A stretch of 64,000 nucleotides of DNA. Origin: Dipteris shenzhenensis (taxonomy: Eukaryota > Polypodiophyta > Polypodiopsida > Gleicheniales). A model generated the notes under the pieces. That model was not told where the DNA came from and did no database searches. It saw only the letters and a list, made by a program, of their open reading frames with translations. Location of the stretch: assembly GCA_047967505.1 (NCBI GenBank), contig CM106538.1. One strand, given 5' to 3'. Below, one piece after another: positions 34,101 to 47,500 of this stretch; position 1 is the stretch's first letter; each line of letters begins with the position of its first letter. A program made the translations under genes and the position numbers.

Positions 34101-37100
34101 TAGTAAATCTAGGATTTCTTACAGTGGTATCAGAGCAAAATTCGCTCCTGCCTGTAGGAAATGCCCCCCACCTTCTAGCACTGATCTGATACATTTTTGC
34201 CGCTAGAAGAACATCCGTGCACTTAGTGCATGGAAGAGATGGAGAGGATGAGCATAAAATTTTTAAACGCCTAAAGTCATCCTGGCCTCTCCATCTCCCT
34301 CACATCACAAGTTGATGTGAATGGACACGACCAAAATCGTGTCCTTTAAGGTGCTTGGGTTGTCCCAAAACCAAGGGACGCGCCTTTTCCACCATGGGAC
34401 ACACCTTTTGGTGACGAGTCTCGACTTCTCACTCATGGGACATACCCCATCGTGGGCAAAGGGACATACCTATTCATGCAGGGTCGCATCCCTTTTAACA
34501 ATAGGGACATATCCCCTCATGAACAGGTGCACCTATTCCAAGGGTCACACCCCTTCGAATAGGCACACCTCCTAGGCCCAAGTACCTACAAAAGGGAACC
34601 TAGAGGGGTAAAAAGGGACAAAAATTAAACCCATCCCCTAACCCTAGGTTTACCCTAACTACCCTAGGGTTAACTTAACCCCCAACTTAATATTGGGGCA
34701 AATAACCCTTAGGCAGCCCAACGAATCGTCGTACCTTCCAGCCAATACAAAGAACAAAAAACGGCCGTACGGATTTCCCGCAGCCTGCGCCAGCCATCGC
34801 AACCTTCCGTACCAGCCCTGCGCAGCAATCCGTACAAACCTGCGCCATCCGTACCAGCCCTGCACAACAGTCCGTACACGCCTGCGCCATCCGTACAGCC
34901 CTGCGCAGAAGTTCGTACAGACTGCGCCATCCGTACAGCCCTGCGCTGGTACAGTCCTGCGCTGTCCGTACAGCCCCTGCATGCGCAGCATCACGCCGCC
35001 GGTTTTCTGCCTTTTTCCGCTGCCAGCCCTTGGCCTCTGTCGCTGCCAGGTTCTGCCCCTTTATAGCCCTGTTGGTGTTGCCTCGCCTGCTCCTTTCCAG
35101 CCTGCAACGGGAGCACAGCTTCAGCCAGCCTTTCGGTCGACAAACAAGGGAACTGCAACAGTTTTCGCCATTATTTTCCTGCTAAATCAGCAACACTTGC
35201 AGCCTCCTCTCGCAATGAAGACAGCCCGTTGACAGCCCGGACCAGACCAGCCTCGAGCACTCCTCGCAAAACACTGCAACATGGACCTCCGGACAACGAT
35301 TTGCAGCCTTCTTCTACGCAATCATTTGGCAGATTAAAGAATTGCCAGGTGGAGTCTTTCCAATCTGCTTTTTCAGGATTCTTTTTAACAAATTACAGCA
35401 AATGAAAGAATCCACATTAAAGCATGGAAACCCCTGGTAATTCACCCGGCCATTCAAGGACACCTCAGGCACCTGCTACTACACAATATCGTGTTCAAAT
35501 TGCACAGCCAGCCCATTTTGGAGCCTTTGCATCTTGGGTCTTCTGTGTCACGTGCCCTCCGAGTGACTTGGATCACATCCTCTACCTTCTGCGTGAGGCA
35601 CCTCAATTACATTTTTTCCTCAGCACAGTACAGGTTGTGTTCCACGAGACACGAAGATATCCGGAACACGATATTCCTCAGGAGTTTGCTGTTCATTTTT
35701 GGAGAGAGTTCTACCCTTCACCTTCGGCATCCCTAGGGTACTCTCCACCTCCTTCAGCTCCCCGATATCCTCCTCTACAGGGTGTACCTTCTCCAAGTCA
35801 GTATTTACATCCTGAAGGCACTCCCTCCCCTGGATATCCTCCTCTTCCGACAGCAGCTCCTTATCCTTTTTCAGATCCGTGGACTCTGCTACCTACCCCT
35901 GTCTTATCACGAGCAGTAACACCTTTTTCAGAATCTCCAGTGTTACCTCCGACAGGACCTCCCTTACCAGATTTCCACGGGTGGTTCCATCCTGCCTCGC
36001 CTACCCCCTCCAATATGAGCAACCTCAGGGAGCAGCCCGAATCCTCTTTCAGGGATGGTACAAACTAGAGCGCAAGTTCGCGCCTCTCTCACAGGGATTT
36101 CCGACATGTCGCACCGCTCGCGTGAAGCCTCTCCCGAGATTAAAGAATCAAGTCCCAAAAAGACCCCTGAAGGCAACACCCAAAGTGAATCTCTATTGCA
36201 ACTTCAAATATCTCAGCTTCAGGACAGCATCTCCGCCGACCTGGTTCAAAAAGTTCAACAACTCCAAGATTCTCGAAGTCCAGCACATACAGAGGACGAC
36301 GTGACGCAACCCGACGACGATGCGGACTCTTTCCCCCCCGAGGTAGAAAATACTGAACTGCGTACTCTCTACCGATTACTTCAAGCTTCCAAAACAAAAC
36401 GACTTGACGTCAAACTTTCGGAAGCCTACACTGGTCAACGTAATCGCCGAACTGTTGACCAATGGCTCGCTAAAATGCGCATGTATTTTGACACTGTTGA
36501 CCTCACGGAAGGGAAAAAGATCGCCTTGGCAGCCTCCCTCCTGAAGGATACAGCATTTCTATGGTGGCAAAGACGCTTAAAGGACGGAAAAAGTGTGTTA
36601 ACTTGGGAACGTTTTGAACACGTGCTCCGTAAGCAGTTTGTACCTGCCAATGCGGACTTCCAAGCACGATCAAAACTTCGACAATTGGAGCAAACGGGTT
36701 CCCTGTCTTCTTATATCTCTCAGTTCACCACATTGGTGCTAGAGATTGATGGTTTAACTGAGGATGATCGCCTTCATGCTTTCATCTCAGGCCTACAATC
36801 CTCGTTACGCATTGATGTTCTTAAAGCCAATATCACCACCACAGATGGCGCTATTGCTTACGCAGAGCGCATTACAGATTTCCTCAACACAGGGAAGCAG
36901 AGTGCTACTCGCACACAGAACTCTCCTATGGCCAAAGGTGCTCGCCCTCAAGAAAACACCAGGTTTCGCAAAAACTTCGGTAATCAAGGTCAGCGACAGT
37001 CTCAAGATCCCCAGAAGCCTCAGAAATCATTTGCTGGATTCCAACAGAAGCACTCCCCCAAGGATCGTGTTTCTTCTTCTTCACAAAGTCATTACCGACA

Positions 37101-40100
37101 GCCCCAACATAAAGGTGCGGCCACTGACAAGAAGAACAACTCCAGCTCAAAAGGACTTTGTACCATCTGTACAGGCGACCATAGATGGTTCGATTGTCCC
37201 AAGCGACCAAAGCAAAATTCTAATATGGAACCTAGCACTTCCCCAAAAGAAGATGCTACCTCAGCACAAGACAAGAAAGGCAAAGCTGTTCGAATGGCGA
37301 ATACCATCCACCTGAGCCTTGCCAGCAACCCCGAACCTTCCCTGGCTACTCAAGTACTTTGTGTTCAAGGATCGATTCGTGGAACAACGGTCACCATTCT
37401 CATCGACAGTGGCTGTTCTCATAATTTCCTAGCCAGTTCTGTGGTCGATAAACTTCGGTTGACCACCAGTCCTAGCCTCATGGACTATCAGATTGAACTC
37501 GCAAATGGAACAACTTTCTTGTGCAACACCAGGATCAAAAACTTGTCTTTTCGCATCCAACATTATACGGACAAGTTGAACTTCGACATTATGCCCCTCT
37601 TTCTCGGTACGATGTCATACTCGGACAACAATGGCTCTACGACTATGATCCATCAATCAGTTTTCGCAGCCATACTATCCAGTTTGTCCACCAGGGAAAA
37701 CTTATTGAGCTTTGACAGCCATAAACATTATGATATCCAAACCCGATATCCGGTCTATGATAAGGAGTTTCTTGCTGTTGTACATGCTTATCGCTCTTGG
37801 AAACATTATCTCATGGGTGCCGACTCTGTGGTCAAGACAGACCATCACTCTCTCAAGTACATCTTTACTCAGCCAGTCATGAACGCTCGACAAGCACGCT
37901 GGGTTGAGTTTCTGGCCAACTTTCACATGACCATTGAGTACATACCAGGACTACGCAATGTAGTTGCAGATGCTCTCAGCAAGTTACCTCTAGCATCAGC
38001 CATGGTAATCTCTACATTATCTGTGGATGTTCCGAATTCATTCAAAGGAAAGTATTTCAATGATAAAGACTTCGGCACCGCAGTACAGGTTCTTTCCAAA
38101 GATCAACCTTCGACTTCCGAACAAAAGATTTTCTCATCCTATTCTTATACGGACGACCTTCTGTATTATCAAGATCGCGTCTGTGTACCACATGACAAGG
38201 ATGTTCGACGTCTTTTGTTAAAAGAGCATCATGTAGTTCCTTATGCTGCCCATCCAGGCATCAATAAGACTTATCGGTTACTCAGTGCCACATACTACTG
38301 GCCTCAGATGAAAAGAGATGTCATCAACATGGTTACATCTTGCTTATCATGTCAACAAATGAAAGCAAGTCGACGACTTCCTACAGGACTTCTTCAACCT
38401 CTTCCAGTTCCAACTGAAAGGTGGGAAAGTATTTCCATGGATTTCATTACAACACTACCACGATCCTCCAGAGGTAATACTCAGATTATGGTAATTGTTG
38501 ATCGCTTGTCCAAATTGGCACACTTTGTTGCTTGCAAAAGCAGTGCACAGGCCCCGGACATAGCCAAACTCTTTATACAACACATCTTCCGACACCATGG
38601 ATTACCCAAGAATATCATATCCGACAGAGATCCTAAGTTTAGCAGTCACTTTTGGATTTCACTGTTCGAATCTTTGGGTACTACTCTCTGTTCAGTTCAG
38701 CTTACCACCGAGAATTAGATGGACAGACTGAAAGAGTCAACCAAGTTCTTGAAGAAATGCTTCGAAATTATGTTCAGTCACGCCTCGCAGCCTGGGAAGA
38801 GTATCTACCACTCCTCGAGTTTGCTTATAATAACTCTTTCCATAGTGCCATCAGCATGACTCCATTCCAAGCAGCTTATGGACACACTCCGATTGTACCA
38901 ACAAATTTTGTACTTCAACATCGAGTGGCCCTAGCTGATCAACTGGTTCAAGAAATGCAAGACATTTTACTGCAAGTCAGGGATCATATGCGAAAAGCGC
39001 AAGAGCGGTATCAACGGTCTGCCAACAAACATAGACGTCACCTGGAATTTAACACTGGTGACATGGTGCTATTATTTGTAGCCCCACATCGCTATAAGAC
39101 GGTTAAGTCTGTGTTTCCTAAGTTGCGACCCAGATACTATGGACCTTTCCGGATCGTCAAGAAAAATTCACCTTTAAGTTATAAATTGGAATTACCACCA
39201 TCATGGGGTAAAATCCATCCAACATTTCATATTTCTTGGCTAAAGACGTACATTCTAGGCGATGAAGTAGTTCCTCCTGTAGGTGATTATGTCCCAGAAA
39301 TCGAAGACGATTATGTTCTCCTTATTCCTGAGCGTATTCTGGACCATCGATAGCGAGAGACTCGACATCGACTTATCACGGAATTCCTTGTTCTTTGGCG
39401 AGATCTGGACGACTCCGACGCTACTTGGCAGTCCGATGAAGACTTACAGCAGTACCCTGATCTTTTACAGCAGTATTTTCAGAATCTACCATGATATTTT
39501 CTACATCGGTTCATTATCTCCACCAGGGTCTTCTTTTGAGTGGGAGGGGATGTCACGATCTGTGACGTATTCCTTTCTCTTTCTAGACTTATGGATGGTT
39601 TAATGAATGGACACTTGTGGAAGGGTATGACCTTTCGACGGGACGCTTGCCCTTTCGACGGGACACTCCTTAATGAGGCACAACCCTTCACAAGAGACAT
39701 TCTAATGAAGAGACATTCCTATTGTAATGTACCCTCTCATCAAGGGTCACACCCTTCACAAGGGGTACACACCTTTTCATGCACATACCCTTTGGAGTTC
39801 ACACCTTTTCATGTGTGACTCTTCACTCTCTATATAAGAGAGGCCAAATTGTATGTACCTCTCACGTGAATGTGGATTATGCCTTGAGGGCATCTGATCA
39901 TTTTCCTGTCTTCATGACCTTGGGTTTTGGCTTGGCAGTGAATGATGTGCCGTTGCCTTCCAAAAGGTATATTGGTGAACAATTTATATCTGCAGCACTA
40001 CCCCTTCTCAGTCATGGTCAAGGGCCTCATTACTAGACTCACTCTGCACTCTTTGGTAGATCTGGATTGCGCATGGAAGCAATTTTCTTTGGGAATGCAG

Positions 40101-41468
40101 TTTTTGATTAAAGAGTACGGCAGGTGTTACCTCGGTGATTTATGGGCTAAAGTGGCTGATGCAAAGCTTTAGATTCAACATCTTTCTACTGTGATGCAGC
40201 AACACAGATTGTCTTCCAATGAACAAGCTGATTTTCATGCTGCTCTTAATTGCTTGGCTCAAAATGATCAAAGCAAATTAAGGAAATGACAGCTCTGGTC
40301 CTGCCAAAAAGCCATGCAGGATATGGGCTATTCATCCAAAATCTTTTTTTAAAAGTCTTCATACTTCTCGTAGAATGCATTCTCTGCATCGTGTCTTGCG
40401 TCCAGATGGTTCTTGGACAATAAATAATCATCAGCTTGATGAGGTGGTTCATCATTATTTTGCGGACTTATTTGCTGCTCCTTCGCCCTCTTCATCTGCC
40501 GAATGTGCCTCTCGAACTGTTTTTCTTCAACATGTCCATCCAATCCTGTCTTTGGAGGAGGCTGATTCACTAGAATTGCCATTTACAGATGCTGAACTTA
40601 AAGGGGCATTGGCTAAATTGGGACGGTTCTAAATCACTAGGTTGGGATGGCCTCACGGTGGAATTCTCTACTAAATTTTGGGACCAAATGAGTCCTCTTC
40701 TTTTACGCATGATTAATGATGCTTTGCTATCTGGTATTTTGCCCTCTTCTTGAAAGAAAGGTCTACTGCGTTTGGTTCCGAAGAGGCCTCTATGTTAGCA
40801 TCTTCTGATTGGAGGCGAATCACCTTGATGCCTGTGATTTATAAGATCATCTCTAAAATGTTGGGCTTATGTACCTCACAGATCTTATATAGAGGCTTGC
40901 GGCGTAATATGGATTTGTGCCTCGCAGGCAAATCATGGCTAATATCGTAAATACTTATGTTGGTATCGAATATGCCAATCTTCGCATTGTCCATCTTGTT
41001 TGCATCCGAGGGAGACAGTCCATCATCTACTCTAGACCTGCCCAGTTTCCTGTGACTTTCTTCCCAGACTGGGGACTTTTCTTCGTGCCCATTTTCCTTG
41101 TTTTGCTATTGGCAAGCAGTTTTGGTTGTTTGGGAGATATACTACCACCCCTGACTACATCCAGTTTTTCAGTTGGTGTCGTTATTGGGCCCTATGGTCA
41201 CACACTCACGCCCATACTTCTTGGCTTTATGGACACTTTGCTGTGGATGTGTACCATTTCTTCCGTTCGCTCCTGCTTTGTTCTCTGCAGGATGCACATT
41301 GCATGGGAGATCTTTCGGCGGTCCAGCTAGAAGTGTTTTTTGAGTGCTTTCAGTTCTTTTGTACTAGCTCTTCTTCACTAGAGCAGCTTTTCCTGCTTTT
41401 TCTTTCAGTATTTTATTCTGAGCAGCTATGAATGTAAATGTTTCCTTAATGCAAGATTTCTTCTACCA

Positions 41469-41500
<32 letters not shown>

Positions 41501-44500
41501 AGCTGTCCCACTTTGGGACAGCTAGGAATGTAAATGCTTTCTTAATGCAAAGTTCTTTTTACCCCCAAAAGAAATGTGTATGTGTGGTTTATCCAAATTT
41601 TCACTTTAAAAAAAAACGTGTGTGGTTTATCCAAAACTGATTTTTCCTTTCTTCAAAACATGATTGAATGTCAACAGCAAATTGGAATTTTTGGATTGTG
41701 ACCTCAAGTTCCTCTATGATCGAGCATTAGAGGTCATGCTATGTTGTGTCCAACACATCTTTTACATGGCTGGGGATTTCAAGCTTCTATCACGTTTTGT
41801 TATTTTGAATGATTGAGCAGTGTTAGTGTAAATATTGTGAGTTTCCCTATGTTGAGCAGTGTTAGTGTAAATATTGTTAGTGTAAATATTGAGCAGTGTT
41901 AGTGTAAATATTGTGAGTTTCCCTATGCTACGGCATCAACCTTTCTGTTGTTTTCTTAATTTATGGGGATTGTTCTTGTATGCAGTGTCTTGCTCTCCAT
42001 TATGGCTCCACATCTACCTCTTCCTCTTGGCATCGATCTTCGTAGAGGTGTGGCAGAAAAAGCTATTGAAAATGTATCTATGGCAGATAAACAGGGAGCA
42101 GTAGATAACTGTATTCCAAAGGTAAATCACAACATGTCAAAAAATACGGAGGAAGAAGCAGCGATGAGGACTGATGCCCAGCCTTGTTGTGATGCCCTTG
42201 AAGATCCAATTCCTTTCCTTCCTACAGAGCTGAAAGTAATAAAATGGCAGAGTTTTGCAAATCCTCCTTCAAATAGTCAAGGCTTTGGCCAGTTTGGTTT
42301 GAAAGGGGAGTCAAAGACTGAAGGGGAAATAAAGGACAGTCTGGCAGTTGGAACCTTGCTACTGGATACTGGTAATTCAAATCTGTTTTTCAATCTTCAA
42401 GCAGAGTACCTGCAACTTGTCAACTACCAGGATCGGGAACTTAGAGCCTCTGAATTCATCCAGTTTGCAATGGATTTACACTCTCAAGAGGATATCAATG
42501 TGGAAGGTCACCATGCTGCGATTGATGCTCTGCTGCTAGCAGCTGAATGCCATTTGAATCCCTTTTTTATGCTTCATCCAACCGACTATCAACAACTGTT
42601 TGATAGGGTTCAAATTGCCAAGAAAAATGCTTGTACACTTGAAGCTAGTAACCGGTCTAGGAGAGTTGATAGGAGGGTAACTGGGATGGACTTAATTGCC
42701 GCCCTTGAAGAAGAAAGAGATAAGGCCGTTCTTGAAATTCTTTTGAAGGCTGCAGAATGGGAGAGTCAAGTGATAGGAAAGGCTTATGGGCATAGCCTTA
42801 TTTCTGAGCAGTCACTATCAAGGGAAGACAATGATAGATTTGGAGGAAATTTAGATTTTGGTGAAGGTCCCACACCAGAAGATGCAACCACTATTGTACG
42901 AAAAAATCAGAAACTTCTGTCCAAATTTTTGGTCATCCAGATACAGAAAGAACGAAATAACATGTATGAGGTTCTTTTGCAGGGGCTTCTTTTCTTGCTA
43001 TACTCTGCCACACAGTTGTCTTGCCCTCCAGAGTTGATTGTGGATATCATTTTAAAAAGTGCAGAGCGGCTTAATGTCTCTCTTATTTCTAACCATAAGC
43101 GACTTAAAGAAGGGCATGCTGATTTAGCATCAGCTGCAGTTCATCGCATACGTAGGCAATGGGCATTGTTGGAAAGATTGGTGATTGCTGCAAGTGGCGG
43201 TGGGTCACAGGAGGATGAGGAAGAGATTGCCTTTTCCAGATTAGTACACTACAAGGATTTGGTGCCAGCTTCTGCTTGGATGGCTAGAATAGCAGAGTTT
43301 TCATCATCATCATTTCCTTTTGTTCGATATGTAGGATGGAAAGGGTTAGCTCGCTTTGCCAAATGTCAACGGCAAACTGGTCTCCTTCTTGCCTCTGATA
43401 TGCTACAATTGTCCTCCTTGTTGTCAATTTTTGCAGATGAGCTGACCTCCTCAACCATTTTAACAGCAGAGAAAACTTGTGAATCATTGCACTTGCAAGC
43501 AGGATTGAGACCTTCTGAAAGTAGCCAAGGAATGTTAAAGCAATCAGGCTCTGATCAGAGTAACCAATGTGATCCTGGAGATGTTTCTACTGTTCTCTAT
43601 CCAGAGCTGGATCTCGTTTCTCCCAGCTTGAGAAAACAGTTTACTCTTTTTGCACAGGCCATGCTCGAGACAGTGTGCTTGCAGCTAAGAGGCATCCCCG
43701 CTTCTTCTGTTCCTGATATCTTGAGCTGGTTTTCAGAGCTCTGCTGCTGTCCATTCTCCAAGCTTGGTTTGGAAAGAATCCCCAGCACACCAGGAGAGTG
43801 TTCAGAGGTCAAGGGATATGCTGCAGCAAATGTCAAGTTTGTTATACTTAATCTATTGGAGGTTATAGTGGGAGAGCATATGGAATCTCTTGTACCAGAG
43901 CTTCCAAGGGTTCTTGGTGTGATTTTATCATTATGCCAGAGCTGTTATTGTGATGTTACTCTACTCGATTGTGTGCTTACGGCTCTCAAGCCAATCATAT
44001 CTTGTGCAGTAGCTTCTGCAGCTGCCTCTGAATTTGAAGTAGACGATAACCCTACTGCCATGACTTTTGAGTCATTGTGCTTTGATTCACTGATGGAACA
44101 ACTTAGGAACGGTCCAGATACAAAGAATGAAGTTAAAGGGCAAGGATCACAGGGAGCATTACTGCTCTTTCTTTCTGGTTCTGTTCTGTCTGATCTTTCT
44201 TCTGCAAGGAGAAATGAGCTCATGCATTTGCTTATGCGGTGGGTGGAATTTACGAGGTACAGCCCTACCACCTCGTATCACAACTATCTGTGTGCATTTC
44301 AAAAGATTCTTGAAGCATGTGAATCACTCGTCCAAAAGGCCTTGGATGAGAGAGGAATTTTTTTCGAGAAAGAAGAAGCATCAAAGCACCATCCTGAGAA
44401 GGAATTAAAAGAGCCTGCAGAAACCTCATATTTTCCCCATTCAAACAGTGATACAAGAACAACCTTATGTTCACAAACAGTTGACAAGATGCAATATGAA

Positions 44501-47500
44501 GAGAACGCTCTAGAAAGTATTCAGCATGGTTTTACTGAGGCAAAGACTGTAATGATGCCTATGAATGAAGCTATCTTAAGTGCTGAAGGCCGTGGTATAT
44601 TACCCAAGGGGGATAATCTACTCTTGTTCTCAAGCATTTCTGAACTAGAGGACTTTGAAAAGTGCTTGCAGGCTTTGGTATTTGCGCTTGGAACTCACCT
44701 TGAAACTGTATGGAAACTGCATTCTCATCTGGCAAAGAAACTCACAATCATGGCAGCTGGGTGTTTAATGAGTACCAGTCTCCTGTCGAAGACATATGCT
44801 GGAAATTTTGTTTCTATGCAAAAAAATGTGGGCATGGTTGAGATGAACTCATCTGCAGCTAAGGCAAGGCAGCAGGTCCCTGTTTTCCATGAATCTGTCC
44901 TCGAAACTGTTGCACAGGCTGTGATGACGTTCCAACATTCTGATTGTTGGCAAGTTGGAGCTTGTACAATGGAGTTTGTTCTGTCCCTTCCAACATCTAT
45001 AAAGTTCTCAGAAATTCTTCTTTCACTGTTTCAAGCTTTGCAGTTTCAGTGCACCCATGCACCAAGGGTTTCCTGGAGACAGTCGGCAATGAAATGGCTG
45101 TCAAGAATACTTACCCGAATAGTCCCTGATAAGCCAAACTTTTTATCTGCTCCCTTGACAGACCTTTTAGGGATTCTCTTGGACCACCCAGAACCAGAAC
45201 AAAGAGCTGGGGCACTTGAACAGCTAGAAAAGATGGTAGAGCCTGAACACCAAGAGAGCGGTCCCAAAGACCGAGAGAGTGGCATGACAGCAGGTATCTC
45301 ACCAACTGAACATAATAACTGGCTACATTGTAGAGAAAAGAGGACCAGCATTGAATTCATTTCAAGCATAGTGGCTGCAACATGGGACAAGGTGACTTCA
45401 CTCGCAGCCTGTGATCCGTCCTTGCGACTCAGAAGGAAAGCTATGGATATACTGCTAAGTTTCATACCCTTAGCACAACCACAACATTTGCACAAGTTTC
45501 TAAGCTCAGTTGATGCCATTCTCCCAGGTTTAGCCAAGTCTTCCTACACCATGAGTGATGCTCCTGTTACCAGGCTGTCACTGGCACTACTTTCTCGTGC
45601 TTGCCTTTATTCTTCAACAGCTGATATTAGCACAATTCCTTCGTGTGTTTGGAGCAGCTTAGAAATTTTATCAAGAACTAAACCCGGTATGCTCTACCTT
45701 TTGCTGTGGAATCGGTATTAAAATCCCCCACCTTCCCCCCACCCCCTAGAAAAACAAAAGTGGCTTTTTTCCTTGTCTATCCTTTTTCTTACACACTAGC
45801 CATTCTGTTATGCTTTGTGCTCATGTGTGCCAGCACATGGTCATGAAACTACTTGTTTCATTTTTTCAGTTTTTGGTTTCAAAGTGTTACACAATTTTAG
45901 ACATCATTAAGTAATGAAAGTTGCAGGAAGTATTCTTGCTGAGGCAGAATCTGCAGTATGTTCCGCTTTGTTGCAGTTGAGAGACCACGGGGAAGATGCA
46001 AAGCAGGTGATTATTTTTCTGCTATCATTAGTATCAGATCCTGCTGTGTCAGAGAGTCAGTGTTTGTTGTAACCGCTTTCAGTAACTAGCAAGAGAAGTT
46101 TCATGAGTAATCTAGATGGATGCTCATAATAGAAAGTGAGTTATGATGCTTGGAATATGGTATAAATGTTTATGTGAACGACATGCTATTCTTCCATCTA
46201 ATAAATTGGCCTGCTTGATTTTTTTCCCGCTTGGACATTTAAATCTATACAAATTTAAAGAGGAGTTAAAAGACTCCATTCATACAACTTGGCTCTCAGA
46301 GGCCAATTTTCTCCGATTAGGTGGGACATACCCCCCATCAGTTCTTGCAAACACCCTAACTTGCCAAGATAGCAGAACTCAAAGTTTGAATGTTTGCAAA
46401 AGAAAGCCTGATATTGCAAAAAACTGCTAAACATACAGGCCGCAGACAAAGCAGGCCTGGCAAACCTGACACTGCCTACTCTCTCTCGAACATTTGAGCA
46501 TCCAGCTGCCAAGCTCTCTAATTTCATTGTGAATGCCATATGTGCACTGTCTGCATCAGCAAAATGTAGGCTTATGTCATTTGAAGTATATGATATACAA
46601 TTATGTTTGTCACAAGGTACTTCTTGAATTTCAAACAAAGGTGCAAGAAGTTGGATTTTCAAGAAAGCTAACATGAAGATGATGCTTGTTAAATTTTTTT
46701 GTTGTAGTCAATTCAAGAAGCCTTATCACGACAGACGGAAATACGTCAACCCAGCCCCCAGTTTGCTGGTGTTCATGAAACGATATTGGAGGTATCATCT
46801 GTTTCTTTATATGGTCGAAATTGAAAGTATTGCAATGTGGTTTGCATTTTTATTTGGTGATAGGAGGCACTATATTAGGTGATCATCAATGTCTTTGTCC
46901 TTTCCTCTTAAAGAGGGGGCTCCTTTAGCAGCTTTGTCTTCCTCAAGACTTCACTGCTCGGTTAAAAAAATGCATGAGAGTAGTTGGGCCTAACTGAGTT
47001 ACTAATTTGTCCTTACAAGTTTTTTGGATTTAAATGTTATTTTTTCCTGGAAATGTAGCAGTGCTTGAAATTGCCTCTTTCAAAAAAATCTCTTTAAAGC
47101 AAGAGCAACGGGTCATGTCGTTCATTGTGCAATGATGTCTTGAGCTACCTGTTGCGTTATGATCTTTGACGTGGAAGATGGCACTGTTATAACTCTCATT
47201 ATGTTCTGGTATTTGCAATGCAATCTCAAAAAAAGCTTGTACGAATGTTTCAAAGTTTGTGGAAATTGAGTTTTACTAATAGGCCTATATTGTCTGGCCA
47301 GGTTCTGGCAAGATTAAATGCTGTTCGGATAATGGAAGATAGTTCTATGCTTGCAGCTGAACAGGAAGCCAGGGTCATATTCTAAATTATAACCTTTGTT
47401 GTGGCACTAAGTATTTTTAAAGCATGCAAGGCAGTAATTCTGGTCTTTTGACAGTGGCATTGTGTGTTTGTATGTGTATGTATGTACTGTCAAGGAATTG

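Larger units (their letters stand above)
33694..39855 (+). mobile_element. Ty3 chromovirus, RT-less, truncated 3' LTR
   Basis: A 6.2-kb element: 5' LTR, primer site TGGTATCAGAGC, long leader with a CCGTAC array, an extra ORF, gag-protease, RNase H, integrase, chromodomain, purine tract (GAGTGGGAGGGGA) and a 305-bp partial 3' LTR. The reverse transcriptase has been cut out between protease and RNase H. Integrase is frameshifted at its catalytic glutamate region, and a stop splits the chromodomain. The 3' LTR ends where L1 sequence begins, so no target-site duplication can be checked. Confidence 0.92.

Noticed and set aside
41963-41985. ATG at 41963 as the start of a 1252-residue protein
   Set aside because: The bases before 41986 form a pyrimidine-rich tract ending in CAG, and the sequence from 41986 joins exon g in frame; the ATG is intronic.
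43284-45537. Minus-strand open frames within exon h
   Set aside because: Shadow frames of the conserved plus-strand coding exon.
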